Assembly (NCBI GenBank): GCA_024763115.1
Contig: JANTGB010000127.1
Location: 1-6,652, forward strand
Origin: Desulfobulbaceae bacterium
GTDB lineage: Bacteria > Desulfobacterota > Desulfobulbia > Desulfobulbales > SURF-16
Length of the DNA stretch: 6,652 nucleotides
Direction: 5' to 3'
The notes below the pieces were generated by a model that searched no databases, had not been told where the DNA came from, and saw only the letters and a list, made by a program, of their open reading frames with translations. Every line of letters starts with the position of its first letter. Positions within the stretch are counted from its first letter, which is position 1. The position numbers were made by a program, and so were the translations under genes. Shown piece by piece: positions 1 to 6,380 of this stretch.

Positions 1-12
1 TAACTGTTCAGA

Positions 13-98
13 GGTAAACGAACGAATTGAGACTCCGTGCGCTTTAGCTGTGCGTGATAAGGCCGGTACCAATACTACGGGCATAAACTTCGACTCCG
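13..98 (+). repeat. Left copy of a degenerate composite repeat
   Basis: Three blocks recur in the same order and orientation at 6512-6639. Block 1 (13-37) starts GGTAAACGA and ends GAGACTCCG; it matches 6512-6536 at 18 of 25 positions without gaps. Block 2 (54-70), around CCGGT, matches 6547-6563 at about 12 of 17. Block 3 (79-98), GGGCATAAACTTCGACTCCG, is identical over 20 bases to 6620-6639. The heptamer GACTCCG closes blocks 1 and 3 in both copies. The stretch has no good reading frame with a start; one frame is open from 2 to a stop at 101-103. I read it as an intergenic repeat upstream of the signalling operon. Its origin is unknown to me. Confidence 0.6.
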
Positions 99-162
99 GA
101 TGAAGCGCAGCTGAATAGTTACCGAATAAGCACAAATAAAATGTTTCAGTGGAGCGCGCAGC

Positions 163-1506
163 ATGCTGAAAAAGTTAAACAAGAAAAAAATTCTGGTTAT
201 CGACAATAATCCGGTTTTGCTGAAATTAATGGTCAACCTTTTGGCTGATCAAGAAGGACATCAAGTAAAAACCGCCGGAAATGGTCTGGAAGCCCTGGAC
301 GTGCTGCAATCATTTATCCCTGATGTAATGTTTATCGATTTAATTATGCCGAAAATCGGTGGGGCGGAATTATGTCGGATTATCCGCAGTATGCCTGAAT
401 TTAATAATACCGGCCTGGTCATCCTCTCTTCTATAGCTAAAGAATCCCAGGATAATTTTCCGCTTCTGTCTGATATTTTTATTGCTAAAGGCCCCTTTGC
501 CTCTACAGCCAGAAATATCCTGCTGGCCATGGAATACCTTGATGACAACAGGGAACACTCAACTCAGGAACAGCTTAAATTAGGCTTTGATGATATTTTT
601 CCACGGGAAGCCACTGCCGAACTTCTTTCCTGGAAAGCTCATTTTGAGATTATTTTAAACAATATTTCCGAGGCTATTTTTGAAATCACCAAAGATTGGC
701 GGATAATATATGTAAACCCTGAAGGAAGACAACTGCTGGCAGCAAGAGAGGAAAAAATTTTAGGCATATCACTGCCGGTATTTTTTCAGGGCAGTCAGAA
801 AAAACGACTAGAAGCTTTATTATCGGGTAAAGATAACGCAGCCCGGAAAAGTAATGAATCCGATCCCTTTTCTATAAATGAACGTCAGGTGACAATTACC
901 TGTCTGCCTCTGCAGGAAAACGGATATGAATCTTTTATTGTTATGATTCACGATATAACGAAACATTGTCAAATGGAAGAAAAACTGCGGCGGATTTCCA
1001 TTACCGATGAACTGACCGAGCTGCTTAATCGCCGGGGATTTCTAACCATGGCCGACAAACAGTTTAAAATTGCCGATCGGGTTAAGAATGCCCTTTATCT
1101 GATATTTGTCGACCTGGATGATTTGAAAAAAATAAATGATAAATATGGCCATAAAACAGGCGACAAGGCCTTGATGATGCTGGCGGATATCTTACGACGT
1201 TCCTTTCGCCAACCAGACATTATCGGCCGGTTGGGCGGCGATGAATTTGCGGTTTTGACCACCGGCGAGCTTTCCGGGGCAAAAGCGGAAAGGCTTTGTG
1301 ATCGTTTCACCGAAGCCTTGACCAGGGCCAACATGCAGAGTTCACTGGGCTTTAAAGTGCATATCAGTTTTGGGATTGCAAAATATGATCCGCTTACTCC
1401 CTGTTCCCTTGCAGAGCTTATAGCCCGGGCCGATTTTCAGATGTATCAATGTAAGCAAAACAAAAAATGTAAAAACTCTAATAAGGAGCTTGTTTATGAG
1501 AGTTGA
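163..1506 (+). CDS. REC-PAS-GGDEF diguanylate cyclase (response-regulator type)
   Basis: Predicted cytoplasmic enzyme that makes cyclic di-GMP from two GTP, controlled by an N-terminal receiver domain. The receiver spans about residues 8-128, with phospho-acceptor Asp59 (FIDLIMP), Ser89 and conserved Lys109. A PAS-like segment covers about 155-268 and ends in an HDIT motif. The GGDEF domain runs from about 280 to 440: DELTELLNRRGF at 282-293, the metal-binding segment FVDLDDLKKINDKYGH at 315-330, and an intact GGDEF signature at 358-362. An RQPD motif at 349-352, exactly five residues before GGDEF, is a canonical inhibitory I-site, so product feedback is expected. No transmembrane segment or EAL domain is present. 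The start is supported by GGAG at 151-154, 8 nt before ATG. Oddities are Asn15 where the second acidic residue of the receiver pocket is usual, and Gly after Lys109. The gene overlaps the next by 11 nt and heads the operon. Enzymatic activity is likely; the cognate kinase and signal are unknown. Confidence 0.93.
   Translation: MLKKLNKKKILVIDNNPVLLKLMVNLLADQEGHQVKTAGNGLEALDVLQSFIPDVMFIDLIMPKIGGAELCRIIRSMPEFNNTGLVILSSIAKESQDNFPLLSDIFIAKGPFASTARNILLAMEYLDDNREHSTQEQLKLGFDDIFPREATAELLSWKAHFEIILNNISEAIFEITKDWRIIYVNPEGRQLLAAREEKILGISLPVFFQGSQKKRLEALLSGKDNAARKSNESDPFSINERQVTITCLPLQENGYESFIVMIHDITKHCQMEEKLRRISITDELTELLNRRGFLTMADKQFKIADRVKNALYLIFVDLDDLKKINDKYGHKTGDKALMMLADILRRSFRQPDIIGRLGGDEFAVLTTGELSGAKAERLCDRFTEALTRANMQSSLGFKVHISFGIAKYDPLTPCSLAELIARADFQMYQCKQNKKCKNSNKELVYES
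1483..1488 (+). promoter_or_regulatory. Ribosome binding site that fixes the start of the small DUF6812-like gene
   Basis: AAGGAG lies 7 nt before ATG at 1496. A TTG at 1490 is in the same frame but only 1 nt from this site, so ATG 1496 is the better start. The site lies inside the 3' end of the GGDEF gene. Confidence 0.8.
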
Positions 1507-1744
1507 AAAAAAGAGTTTAAAAACCGTAATTTTTACTGATAATTTGAAGATAATTGGGCAAATTCATATCTTGCCCCAGGAACGGTTGACCGACTTCCTG
1601 ACGGACAGCGCATTAATTTTTTTACCCCTGACCAACGCAGAGATAAGAACCGTCATTGATGATAAAATAATTGCCAAAACTAAATTTTTAAACTTGAATA
1701 AAAGTGAAGTGACGATTATTTATCCTGCTGATGATGAAAAATGA
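1496..1744 (+). CDS. Small conserved protein, DUF6812-like
   Basis: An 82-residue soluble protein beginning MRVEKK. It has no signal peptide, membrane segment or cysteines. The pattern of a basic N-terminus, a TDNLKIIGQIHI strand pair, ERLTDFL and then FLPLTNAEI resembles what I remember of the DUF6812 family, small proteins often found beside signalling genes; this is recalled and was not searched. No biochemical role can be assigned. The start at ATG 1496 is chosen from the AAGGAG 7 nt upstream, in preference to the in-frame TTG at 1490. It overlaps the diguanylate cyclase gene by 11 nt and the sigma-54 activator by 14 nt, so it is made together with both. It might be an adaptor or modulator in the same pathway, but that rests on position only. 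Confidence 0.8.
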   Translation: MRVEKKSLKTVIFTDNLKIIGQIHILPQERLTDFLTDSALIFLPLTNAEIRTVIDDKIIAKTKFLNLNKSEVTIIYPADDEK

Positions 1745-3284
1745 AAAAAATATTGAAAAAGATTTAGCCGACATATCCATTCTTTACGAGATAACCAGGG
1801 TGCTGGCCCTGTCGGTTAATCTCCGAGATTGCCTGGAACGGATCATGAAAATTCTTTCGGAGAATACCGGAATGATCAATGGTACTGTTTCCATCATTAA
1901 TCCTCTGACCGGACATCTGGAAATCGAAGTGGCCCACGGCATGAGCGCCGAGGCCAGGAAGAGAGGGAAATACAAACTGGGAGAAGGCATTACCGGTCGG
2001 GTAGTGGCTGACGGCTCCCCTATTGTTGTGCCCCAGATCAGTGAAGAACCGCTTTTTTTAAACAGAACCAGGGCCAGGGGCGACATTAACAAGCAGAAAA
2101 TGTTTTCTTTTATCTGCGTACCCATCAAGCATGGCGCTCAGACCATAGGTGCGTTAAGCATTGACCGTGAATACAAAAAAGGTCTTGATTTTAGTCAGGA
2201 TCTGCGTTTCCTTGCAGTTATCAGCGGACTTATTGCCCATACCGTTATCCGAATTCAAGCGGTAAGTGAAGAAAGAAAACGGCTGGAAAGAGAAAATATC
2301 CGTTTAAAACATGAGTTGAGCGGTAAATACCAAATTGACAATATTGTCAGCAGCAGCAGCCGGATGCAGGAAGTATTTGAGATGATTTCCCGGGTGGCGA
2401 CTAGTAATGCCACTGTTTTACTGCGAGGGGAATCCGGTACCGGCAAGACCATGGTGGCCAAGGCCATCCATTACAACAGCAAGCGGAGCAAAGGGCCGTT
2501 TATTGCCGTTAACTGTTCGGCCCTGCCGGAAACTTTATTGGAAAGTGAATTATTCGGGCATGAAAAGGGGGCGTTTACCGGGGCTAACAGTTTGAAAAAA
2601 GGGCGCTTTGAGCTTGCGGAAAAGGGCACCTTGTTTCTGGACGAAATTGGGGAATTGAGCCAGGCGGTGCAGGTAAAGCTGCTTAATGTGGTACAGGAGC
2701 GGGAATTTCAGCGCCTGGGAGGAGTCGAGCCCATCAAGTGTAATGTCAGACTGGTTACCGCCACCAATAAAGATCTGGAAAAAGCGGTTGAGGCGGGCAT
2801 CTTCCGGGAAGATTTTTATTACCGACTTAACGTATTTCCCATCTATCTCCCGCCCCTCCGGGAAAGGCGGACCGATATTCTCCTGCTGGCAGAGTATTTC
2901 CTTGAAGAGTTCGCAGCGGAAAACAAAAAAAATATTACCCGGATTTCCACCCCTGCCATTGATTTACTTATGCAATACCACTGGCCCGGCAATGTCAGGG
3001 AGCTACAAAACTGTATGGAGCGGGCCGTACTTATCTGTGATGAAAAATCCATCAAGAGTTACCACCTGCCCCCGACCCTGCAGACAGCCGACAGCGTCAG
3101 CAATGAAAATCCTCTATCTCTCTCTGCTGCTGTGGAAAATTTTGAACGGGAAATTATAATTGACGCCCTGAAAAAGGAACATGGCAACCAGACCAGGGCA
3201 GCCGGATACCTGGACACCAGTTTACGGATCATAAACTATAAAATTCACAAGTATAATATCCGACCCCGGGATTTCAAGATATGA
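1731..3284 (+). CDS. NifA-like sigma-54-dependent activator (GAF-AAA+-Fis HTH)
   Basis: An enhancer-binding protein that hydrolyses ATP to remodel sigma-54 RNA polymerase at target promoters. A GAF sensor domain covers about residues 30-178, followed by a charged helical linker at about 178-200. The AAA+ domain (about 208-440) has Walker A GESGTGKT at 233-240, the sigma-54 contact loop GAFTGA at 280-285, Walker B TLFLDE at 300-305, the arginine-finger segment FREDFYYRL at 358-366 and sensor II GNVREL at 420-425. A Fis-type helix-turn-helix lies at about 485-510. The layout and 517-residue length match NifA. The cysteine-rich linker of oxygen-sensitive rhizobial NifA is absent; the only nearby cysteines are in NCMERAVLIC. 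Translation may begin at ATG 1731 or 1734; neither has a clear ribosome binding site, which suggests coupling to the upstream gene. No nif gene is in view, so the regulon is open and I withhold the symbol. Confidence 0.93.
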   Translation: MMKNEKNIEKDLADISILYEITRVLALSVNLRDCLERIMKILSENTGMINGTVSIINPLTGHLEIEVAHGMSAEARKRGKYKLGEGITGRVVADGSPIVVPQISEEPLFLNRTRARGDINKQKMFSFICVPIKHGAQTIGALSIDREYKKGLDFSQDLRFLAVISGLIAHTVIRIQAVSEERKRLERENIRLKHELSGKYQIDNIVSSSSRMQEVFEMISRVATSNATVLLRGESGTGKTMVAKAIHYNSKRSKGPFIAVNCSALPETLLESELFGHEKGAFTGANSLKKGRFELAEKGTLFLDEIGELSQAVQVKLLNVVQEREFQRLGGVEPIKCNVRLVTATNKDLEKAVEAGIFREDFYYRLNVFPIYLPPLRERRTDILLLAEYFLEEFAAENKKNITRISTPAIDLLMQYHWPGNVRELQNCMERAVLICDEKSIKSYHLPPTLQTADSVSNENPLSLSAAVENFEREIIIDALKKEHGNQTRAAGYLDTSLRIINYKIHKYNIRPRDFKI

Positions 3285-3865
3285 AGATTCTGCTTCATAT
3301 CTGCTGCGGCCCCTGCACCGTATATCCTCTTTCTTCTCTGCGACGGCAGGGCTATGGGGTTGAAGGATTTTTTTTTAATCCCAACATCCATCCATTCAAG
3401 GAATTCCGGCGGCGGATTAATGCCCTGGATGAACTGGCCCGGCAAACATCCTTTAAAGTTAAAGTTGTCCGCGAATACGGCTTAAGGGATTATCTGCGCC
3501 AGGTTATCTTCAATGAAGAAAAACGCTGCCCCATCTGCTATGAAATGCGCCTTACGGAGACCGTGAAACAGGCTGGGAAAATAGGTGCCGACGCATTTTC
3601 CACCACTCTTCTCTACAGTAAATATCAACAGCATGAAACCATTTGCCGTCTAGGCCGGCATCTGGCTGAAAAATATAAAATTCCCTTTTATTATGAGGAC
3701 TTTCGGCTGGGCTGGCAGCAAGGCATTGACGAATCAATTGCCCTGGGGCTTTACCGTCAGCCATATTGCGGCTGTATTTACAGTGAGCAGGAACGTTACG
3801 ATAAACGCTGGAAGAAGAAACAGCGAGCAACTCGGAGTAAAACTCGCCGGACTACTCAGCCTTAG
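3281..3865 (+). CDS. queH: Epoxyqueuosine reductase QueH
   Basis: Catalyses the last step of queuosine synthesis, reduction of epoxyqueuosine to queuosine in the wobble base of GUN-anticodon tRNAs; it is the non-homologous, cobalamin-independent alternative to QueG. The protein has 194 residues, typical for the former DUF208 family. Diagnostic motifs are CCGPC at 8-12, FNPNIHP at 32-38, CPICYEMRL at 83-91, FSTTLLYSKYQQHE at 106-119 and PYCGC at 161-165. Cysteines 8, 9, 83, 86, 163 and 165 are candidate ligands for the iron-sulfur cluster and adjacent metal site described for QueH, or for the redox-active pair. The ATGA overlap with the activator gene (3281-3284) indicates coupled translation. 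The C-terminus is lysine and arginine rich (about 175-190), which could help tRNA binding. Its last 14 nt overlap the end of convergent bamD. No other queuosine gene is present here. Confidence 0.94.
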   Translation: MKILLHICCGPCTVYPLSSLRRQGYGVEGFFFNPNIHPFKEFRRRINALDELARQTSFKVKVVREYGLRDYLRQVIFNEEKRCPICYEMRLTETVKQAGKIGADAFSTTLLYSKYQQHETICRLGRHLAEKYKIPFYYEDFRLGWQQGIDESIALGLYRQPYCGCIYSEQERYDKRWKKKQRATRSKTRRTTQP

Positions 3866-4664
3866 AGCCAAAGCCAAACCCAAGATGGCGAAAGATTGCC
3901 CAGTCCGGCATTGAAATCTGTGGTATCCAGTCAGTCCACTTGCCTTTTGGCGGAGTCCCGGCCTTGAGCCGGGCCAGGAGATTTTTAGCTTTTGGCGCAA
4001 CTTCAGTGTCAGGATAATTATCCAGGATATATTCCAGACGACCTATGGCCTGGGAATACATCTCTATATTTGTATAAAAATCAACCACATACATCTCATG
4101 CTTGGCAAGAAATTCCTTGGCTGTCTTTATCTGTTTCCCGGCCTCATCAGTATAAGGAGACTGGGGATAGGCCCGCAGCAGACGATTAAAAGCCAAGATA
4201 GCCTCCTGGGCCGCACTTGGATCACGATCTATCGTATCAATCCGTTTAAAATAACACATCCCTTTTTGATAAAGAACATAAGGAATGGCTTCATTGGTTG
4301 GATGGCTGGTCTCAAATTCATCATAAAGCTGCAGAGCCTCCATATACTCACTCAGGTAATAATGGGCGTCAGCTGATTTAAGTTCTGCGACCATACCGGA
4401 TTCACTGAAAGGATAGCGGTCACGCAGGGCCTGAAATTTTTCCAGGGAGGAACGGTATTGACCATGATCAAATAAATCCATACCTTCCCGGAGCAGAGCT
4501 TCGGCGCTGAAAGGGTTTTCCGTTTCTTCCTGGGCATTATTATCTGAATTAAATAATTTATTGTAAAGGCCGCAGCCTGTCAGAGTCAGCATAAGGCTTA
4601 ACAATACACAGGACAGGGAAAAATGAAAAAACATCCGACCGGCAGGGGAAAAATTATAACGCAT
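3852..4664 (-). CDS. bamD: Outer-membrane assembly lipoprotein BamD
   Basis: Lipoprotein subunit of the BAM complex, which folds beta-barrel proteins into the outer membrane. Residues 1-30 form a lipoprotein signal peptide with Arg2 and Arg10, a hydrophobic core and a lipobox LTGC whose Cys31 would be acylated; Gly at +2 fits outer-membrane sorting. From about 50 to 240 it is a series of TPR-like helical repeats, for example LREGMDLFDHGQYRSSLEKF and the late segment SQAIGRLEYILDNYPDT that is characteristic of BamD. Length 270 compares with about 245 in E. coli. The start at 4664 is supported by GGAGAG (4680-4675), 10 nt upstream and overlapping the trxB end; starting at Met11 would leave almost no charged n-region. 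It is last in the trxA-trxB-bamD run, 6 nt after trxB, and converges on queH with a 14-nt overlap. A generic TPR lipoprotein is the only alternative. Confidence 0.9.
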   Translation of the reverse strand: MRYNFSPAGRMFFHFSLSCVLLSLMLTLTGCGLYNKLFNSDNNAQEETENPFSAEALLREGMDLFDHGQYRSSLEKFQALRDRYPFSESGMVAELKSADAHYYLSEYMEALQLYDEFETSHPTNEAIPYVLYQKGMCYFKRIDTIDRDPSAAQEAILAFNRLLRAYPQSPYTDEAGKQIKTAKEFLAKHEMYVVDFYTNIEMYSQAIGRLEYILDNYPDTEVAPKAKNLLARLKAGTPPKGKWTDWIPQISMPDWAIFRHLGFGFGSKAE

Positions 4665-4670
4665 ATATTT

Positions 4671-5588
4671 TTAACTCTCCAGATAGTGCTCAGCTGCCAG
4701 ACAGGCTACAGCCCCTTCACCGGCCCCGTTAACTACCTGTCTTACTCTCTTGCTGCAGATATCACCGGCTGCCATTACTCCGGGGATTGAGGTTTCCATC
4801 TCGGAATTGGTAATAATAAAACCATTGTCATGGTCAAGCTGGTCTAACGGCAGCATTTCATTGTTGGGCCTGATACCGATCAGGACAAAAACACCCTGGA
4901 CGGCAAGGGTGCTTGCCATGCCGTTTTTATTTTGCAGCTTGACCCCTTCAACCTCTTTATCGCCGATAATTTCCGTGGGTATTGAATCCCAGACAAATTC
5001 AATCCGTTCATTGGCAAAGGCCTTTTCCTGGATAATTTTAGTGGCCCGCAATTGATCGCGGCGATGAACAACCGTTACTTTGGCGGCAAATTTGGTCAGA
5101 TGAATAGCCTCCTGGATGGCAGTGTTGCCACCGCCGATAACCGCTATTTCCAGATTGCGGTAAAAGGGGCCATCACAGGTGGCGCAATAGGAAACGCCTT
5201 TGCCGGTAAGTTCTTTTTCTCCGGGAATCCCCAGCTGGTTGGGTCGAGCTCCGGAAGCGATAATAAGGGCTCCGGCAGTTATCGTTGAACCGTCATCAAG
5301 GCTTAATTTTTTTACGGGCTCAAGCAGATCCATACCCGTAACCTCTGCCAGTCTGGTCTTGAGATCAAAACGGGCGGCCTGGGCCGCCATTTTGTCGGCC
5401 AGTTCAAAACCGGAAATACCCTCCGGAAAGCCGGGATAATTATCTATCCAGTCGGTGTTGAGCACCTGACCGCCGGAAGCGCCCTTCTCAAGGAGAAGGA
5501 CTGATAGTTTTGCCCTGGCAGCGTATAAACCAGCTGTTAATCCGGCCGGCCCACCGCCGACAATTACAAGTTGATAGTCTGTTTCCAT
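4671..5588 (-). CDS. trxB: Thioredoxin-disulfide reductase TrxB
   Basis: Cytoplasmic FAD enzyme that passes electrons from NADPH to thioredoxin. Its 305 residues are close to the low-molecular-weight family norm. The FAD-binding GGGPAG is at 11-16, the redox-active CATC at 135-138 followed by DGPF, a second Rossmann motif GGGNTAIQEA at 152-161, and the NADPH 2'-phosphate-binding HRRDQLR at 175-181. The C-terminal FAD motif is AAGDICSKRVRQVVNGAGEG. The NADPH loop has Asn and Thr where GGGDSA is common, a conservative change; HRRxxxR argues for NADPH use. ATG 5588 is preceded by GGAAG about 16 nt upstream, too far for a strong ribosome binding site. It lies between trxA, whose product is its likely substrate, and bamD; the 181-nt gap to trxA holds a large palindrome. 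Confidence 0.96.
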   Translation of the reverse strand: METDYQLVIVGGGPAGLTAGLYAARAKLSVLLLEKGASGGQVLNTDWIDNYPGFPEGISGFELADKMAAQAARFDLKTRLAEVTGMDLLEPVKKLSLDDGSTITAGALIIASGARPNQLGIPGEKELTGKGVSYCATCDGPFYRNLEIAVIGGGNTAIQEAIHLTKFAAKVTVVHRRDQLRATKIIQEKAFANERIEFVWDSIPTEIIGDKEVEGVKLQNKNGMASTLAVQGVFVLIGIRPNNEMLPLDQLDHDNGFIITNSEMETSIPGVMAAGDICSKRVRQVVNGAGEGAVACLAAEHYLES

Positions 5589-5609
5589 AATAATTCTAAG
5601 TCAACTTCC

Positions 5610-5637
5610 ATTGTAAGCTTATTCGTCATACGTGACG
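5610..5637 (-). promoter_or_regulatory. Possible trxB promoter with a short palindrome
   Basis: On the minus strand a TACAAT box (5615-5610) lies 21 nt before the trxB start. Just upstream is a spaced inverted repeat, CGTCA-TACG-TGACG (5624-5637), overlapping where a -35 element would fall. No good TTGACA match is present. A separate promoter here would let trxB-bamD be expressed without trxA. Confidence 0.25.
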
Positions 5638-5640
5638 GTT

Positions 5641-5760
5641 TCGTAAAAAATTATTTTACCATGAAGCGCACGAAGAACACGAAGAAAAGAAAGACGTAAA
5701 ATAAGTAGGTTAACTTCATGTTCTTCATGGATTTCATGGTGAATTAAGACTTTTTTACGA
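5641..5760. repeat. 120-bp imperfect palindrome (MITE/REP-like) between trxA and trxB
   Basis: The ends are exact inverted repeats: TCGTAAAAAA at 5641-5650 and TTTTTTACGA at 5751-5760. Inside, 5658-5684 pairs with 5714-5740 at 22 of 27 positions, leaving a 29-nt AT-rich centre. Both arms are built from degenerate CATGAAG/CACGAAG units, which in one frame translate to a His-Glu-rich string, a familiar artefact where such repeats are called as genes. No clear target-site duplication flanks it. On the minus-strand transcript the hairpin is followed 11 nt later by a run of six T, so it could act as an attenuator, weak terminator or RNA processing site inside the trx operon. I recall similar repeats from delta-type proteobacteria but could not check. 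Confidence 0.75.
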
Positions 5761-5769
5761 GGTCTGTAG

Positions 5770-6096
5770 TTATACTTTATCCAGCATGGCGACAAGCTGA
5801 GATTTGCCGATTGCTCCGGTAACCTGGTCAGCCACTTCACCGTTTTTAAAAATTATCAGGGTGGGGATAGCCCGAATGCCGAACCGGCCCGGAGTGCCGG
5901 GACAATCATCAACATTCATTTTGGCAAATTTAATCTTGCCGTCATAAACTTCTGCCAGTTCGTCAATCATCGGGCCTATGGCCTTGCAGGGCCCGCACCA
6001 CGGAGCCCAGAAATCAACCAGAACAGGCAGCTCAGCCTGTTTTACCTCGCTGTCAAAATCAGCGTCACTAAGGGATGTTATTTTATCGCTTGCCAT
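5770..6096 (-). CDS. trxA: Thioredoxin TrxA
   Basis: Small cytoplasmic protein-disulfide reductant, recycled by thioredoxin reductase. The full thioredoxin fold fits in 108 residues, the same size as E. coli TrxA. The active site WCGPC is at 33-37, the buried Asp28 is in LVDFWAPW, and the cis-proline loop IRAIPT places Pro78 opposite the active site. An extra cysteine, Cys65 in VDDCPGTPG, sits where many thioredoxins have no Cys, so it could be a site of side oxidation. The start is firm: GGAG (6106-6103) lies 6 nt before ATG. A TACAAT box at 6127-6122 on the minus strand is a possible -10, without a good -35. It is the first gene of the trxA-trxB-bamD run, and the adjacent trxB encodes its expected partner. 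Confidence 0.97.
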   Translation of the reverse strand: MASDKITSLSDADFDSEVKQAELPVLVDFWAPWCGPCKAIGPMIDELAEVYDGKIKFAKMNVDDCPGTPGRFGIRAIPTLIIFKNGEVADQVTGAIGKSQLVAMLDKV

Positions 6097-6200
6097 TTTC
6101 GTCTCCAGATTTTTTTAAGATATTGTAAATGTTCAGCTGAGCAGGATATTATTTAAAATATATTACCGGGACTTCCGCCCCATGACAAGCTAATTTTACG

Positions 6201-6321
6201 TAAGCGTTCACCAGCACCTCATCTTTGCCTGTTTGAGCAGGTGTAGGGTGCGCATCGCGCACCAAAATTAATGGTGCGCGATGCGGCACTCTACTCATTC
6301 GCCGGTACAGGTAAACGCTTA
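6201..6321. mobile_element. 121-bp non-autonomous element with IS66-like terminal inverted repeats
   Basis: The left end TAAGCGTTCACCAGCACC (6201-6218) and the reverse complement of 6304-6321 agree at 15 of 18 positions. With G at 6200 the left end reads GTAAGCG, which resembles the GTAAGC-type ends of IS66-family insertion sequences. The other end reads TTAT rather than TTAC, so it has decayed. The flanking octamers, AATTTTAC (6192-6199) and AGATTTAA (6323-6330), agree at 5 of 8, which may be the remains of the 8-bp duplication typical of IS66. There is no transposase inside, only a long hairpin, so I read it as a MITE. The link to IS66 is from memory of its ends and is moderate at best. Confidence 0.55.
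6243..6294. repeat. Long GC-rich hairpin nested in the IS66-like element
   Basis: The arms 6243-6263 and 6273-6294 are reverse complements except for one mismatch and one extra base, around a 9-nt AT loop (AAAATTAAT). The left arm starts GTAGGGTGCGC and ends GCGCACC, and is itself nearly palindromic (GGTGCGC/GCGCACC), so alternative folds exist. Hairpins of the form GTAGGGTGCGC...GCGCACC are, as I recall, widespread intergenic repeats in proteobacteria. There is no U-run after either arm, so a simple terminator is unlikely. Confidence 0.75.
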
Positions 6322-6380
6322 TAGATTTAAATATTGCAAAGATTTACTCCCTGGTAAAGGTTCCAATTTTACTTACTTCC

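Noticed and set aside
2..103. Open frame at the left edge that could be the 3' end of an upstream gene, with a GINFDS string also readable at the right edge
   Set aside because: It is only 33 codons, shows no recognisable domain, and in the right copy the same frame is closed by a stop at 6612-6614. A shared DNA repeat is a simpler reason for the shared peptide.
47..134. Possible cyclic di-GMP-I riboswitch upstream of the diguanylate cyclase: a TGTGC/GCACA outer pair (50-54, 130-134) and a GTTACCGA string
   Set aside because: The conserved GCAAACC and GCAAAGCC core segments and a GNRA-capped stem are missing, and part of the stretch (79-98) recurs at 6620-6639 in an unrelated setting. Repeat DNA explains it better; an Infam-style covariance search with the Rfam GEMM model would settle it.
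1784..2128. Long antisense frames within the activator and other genes
   Set aside because: They are shadows of strongly supported genes on the opposite strand and show no domain or start signal of their own.
5619..5840. A 73-codon minus-strand frame with a His-Glu-rich segment
   Set aside because: It overlaps the trxA 3' end out of frame and runs through the 120-bp palindrome; the composition comes from the GAAG-rich repeat units.
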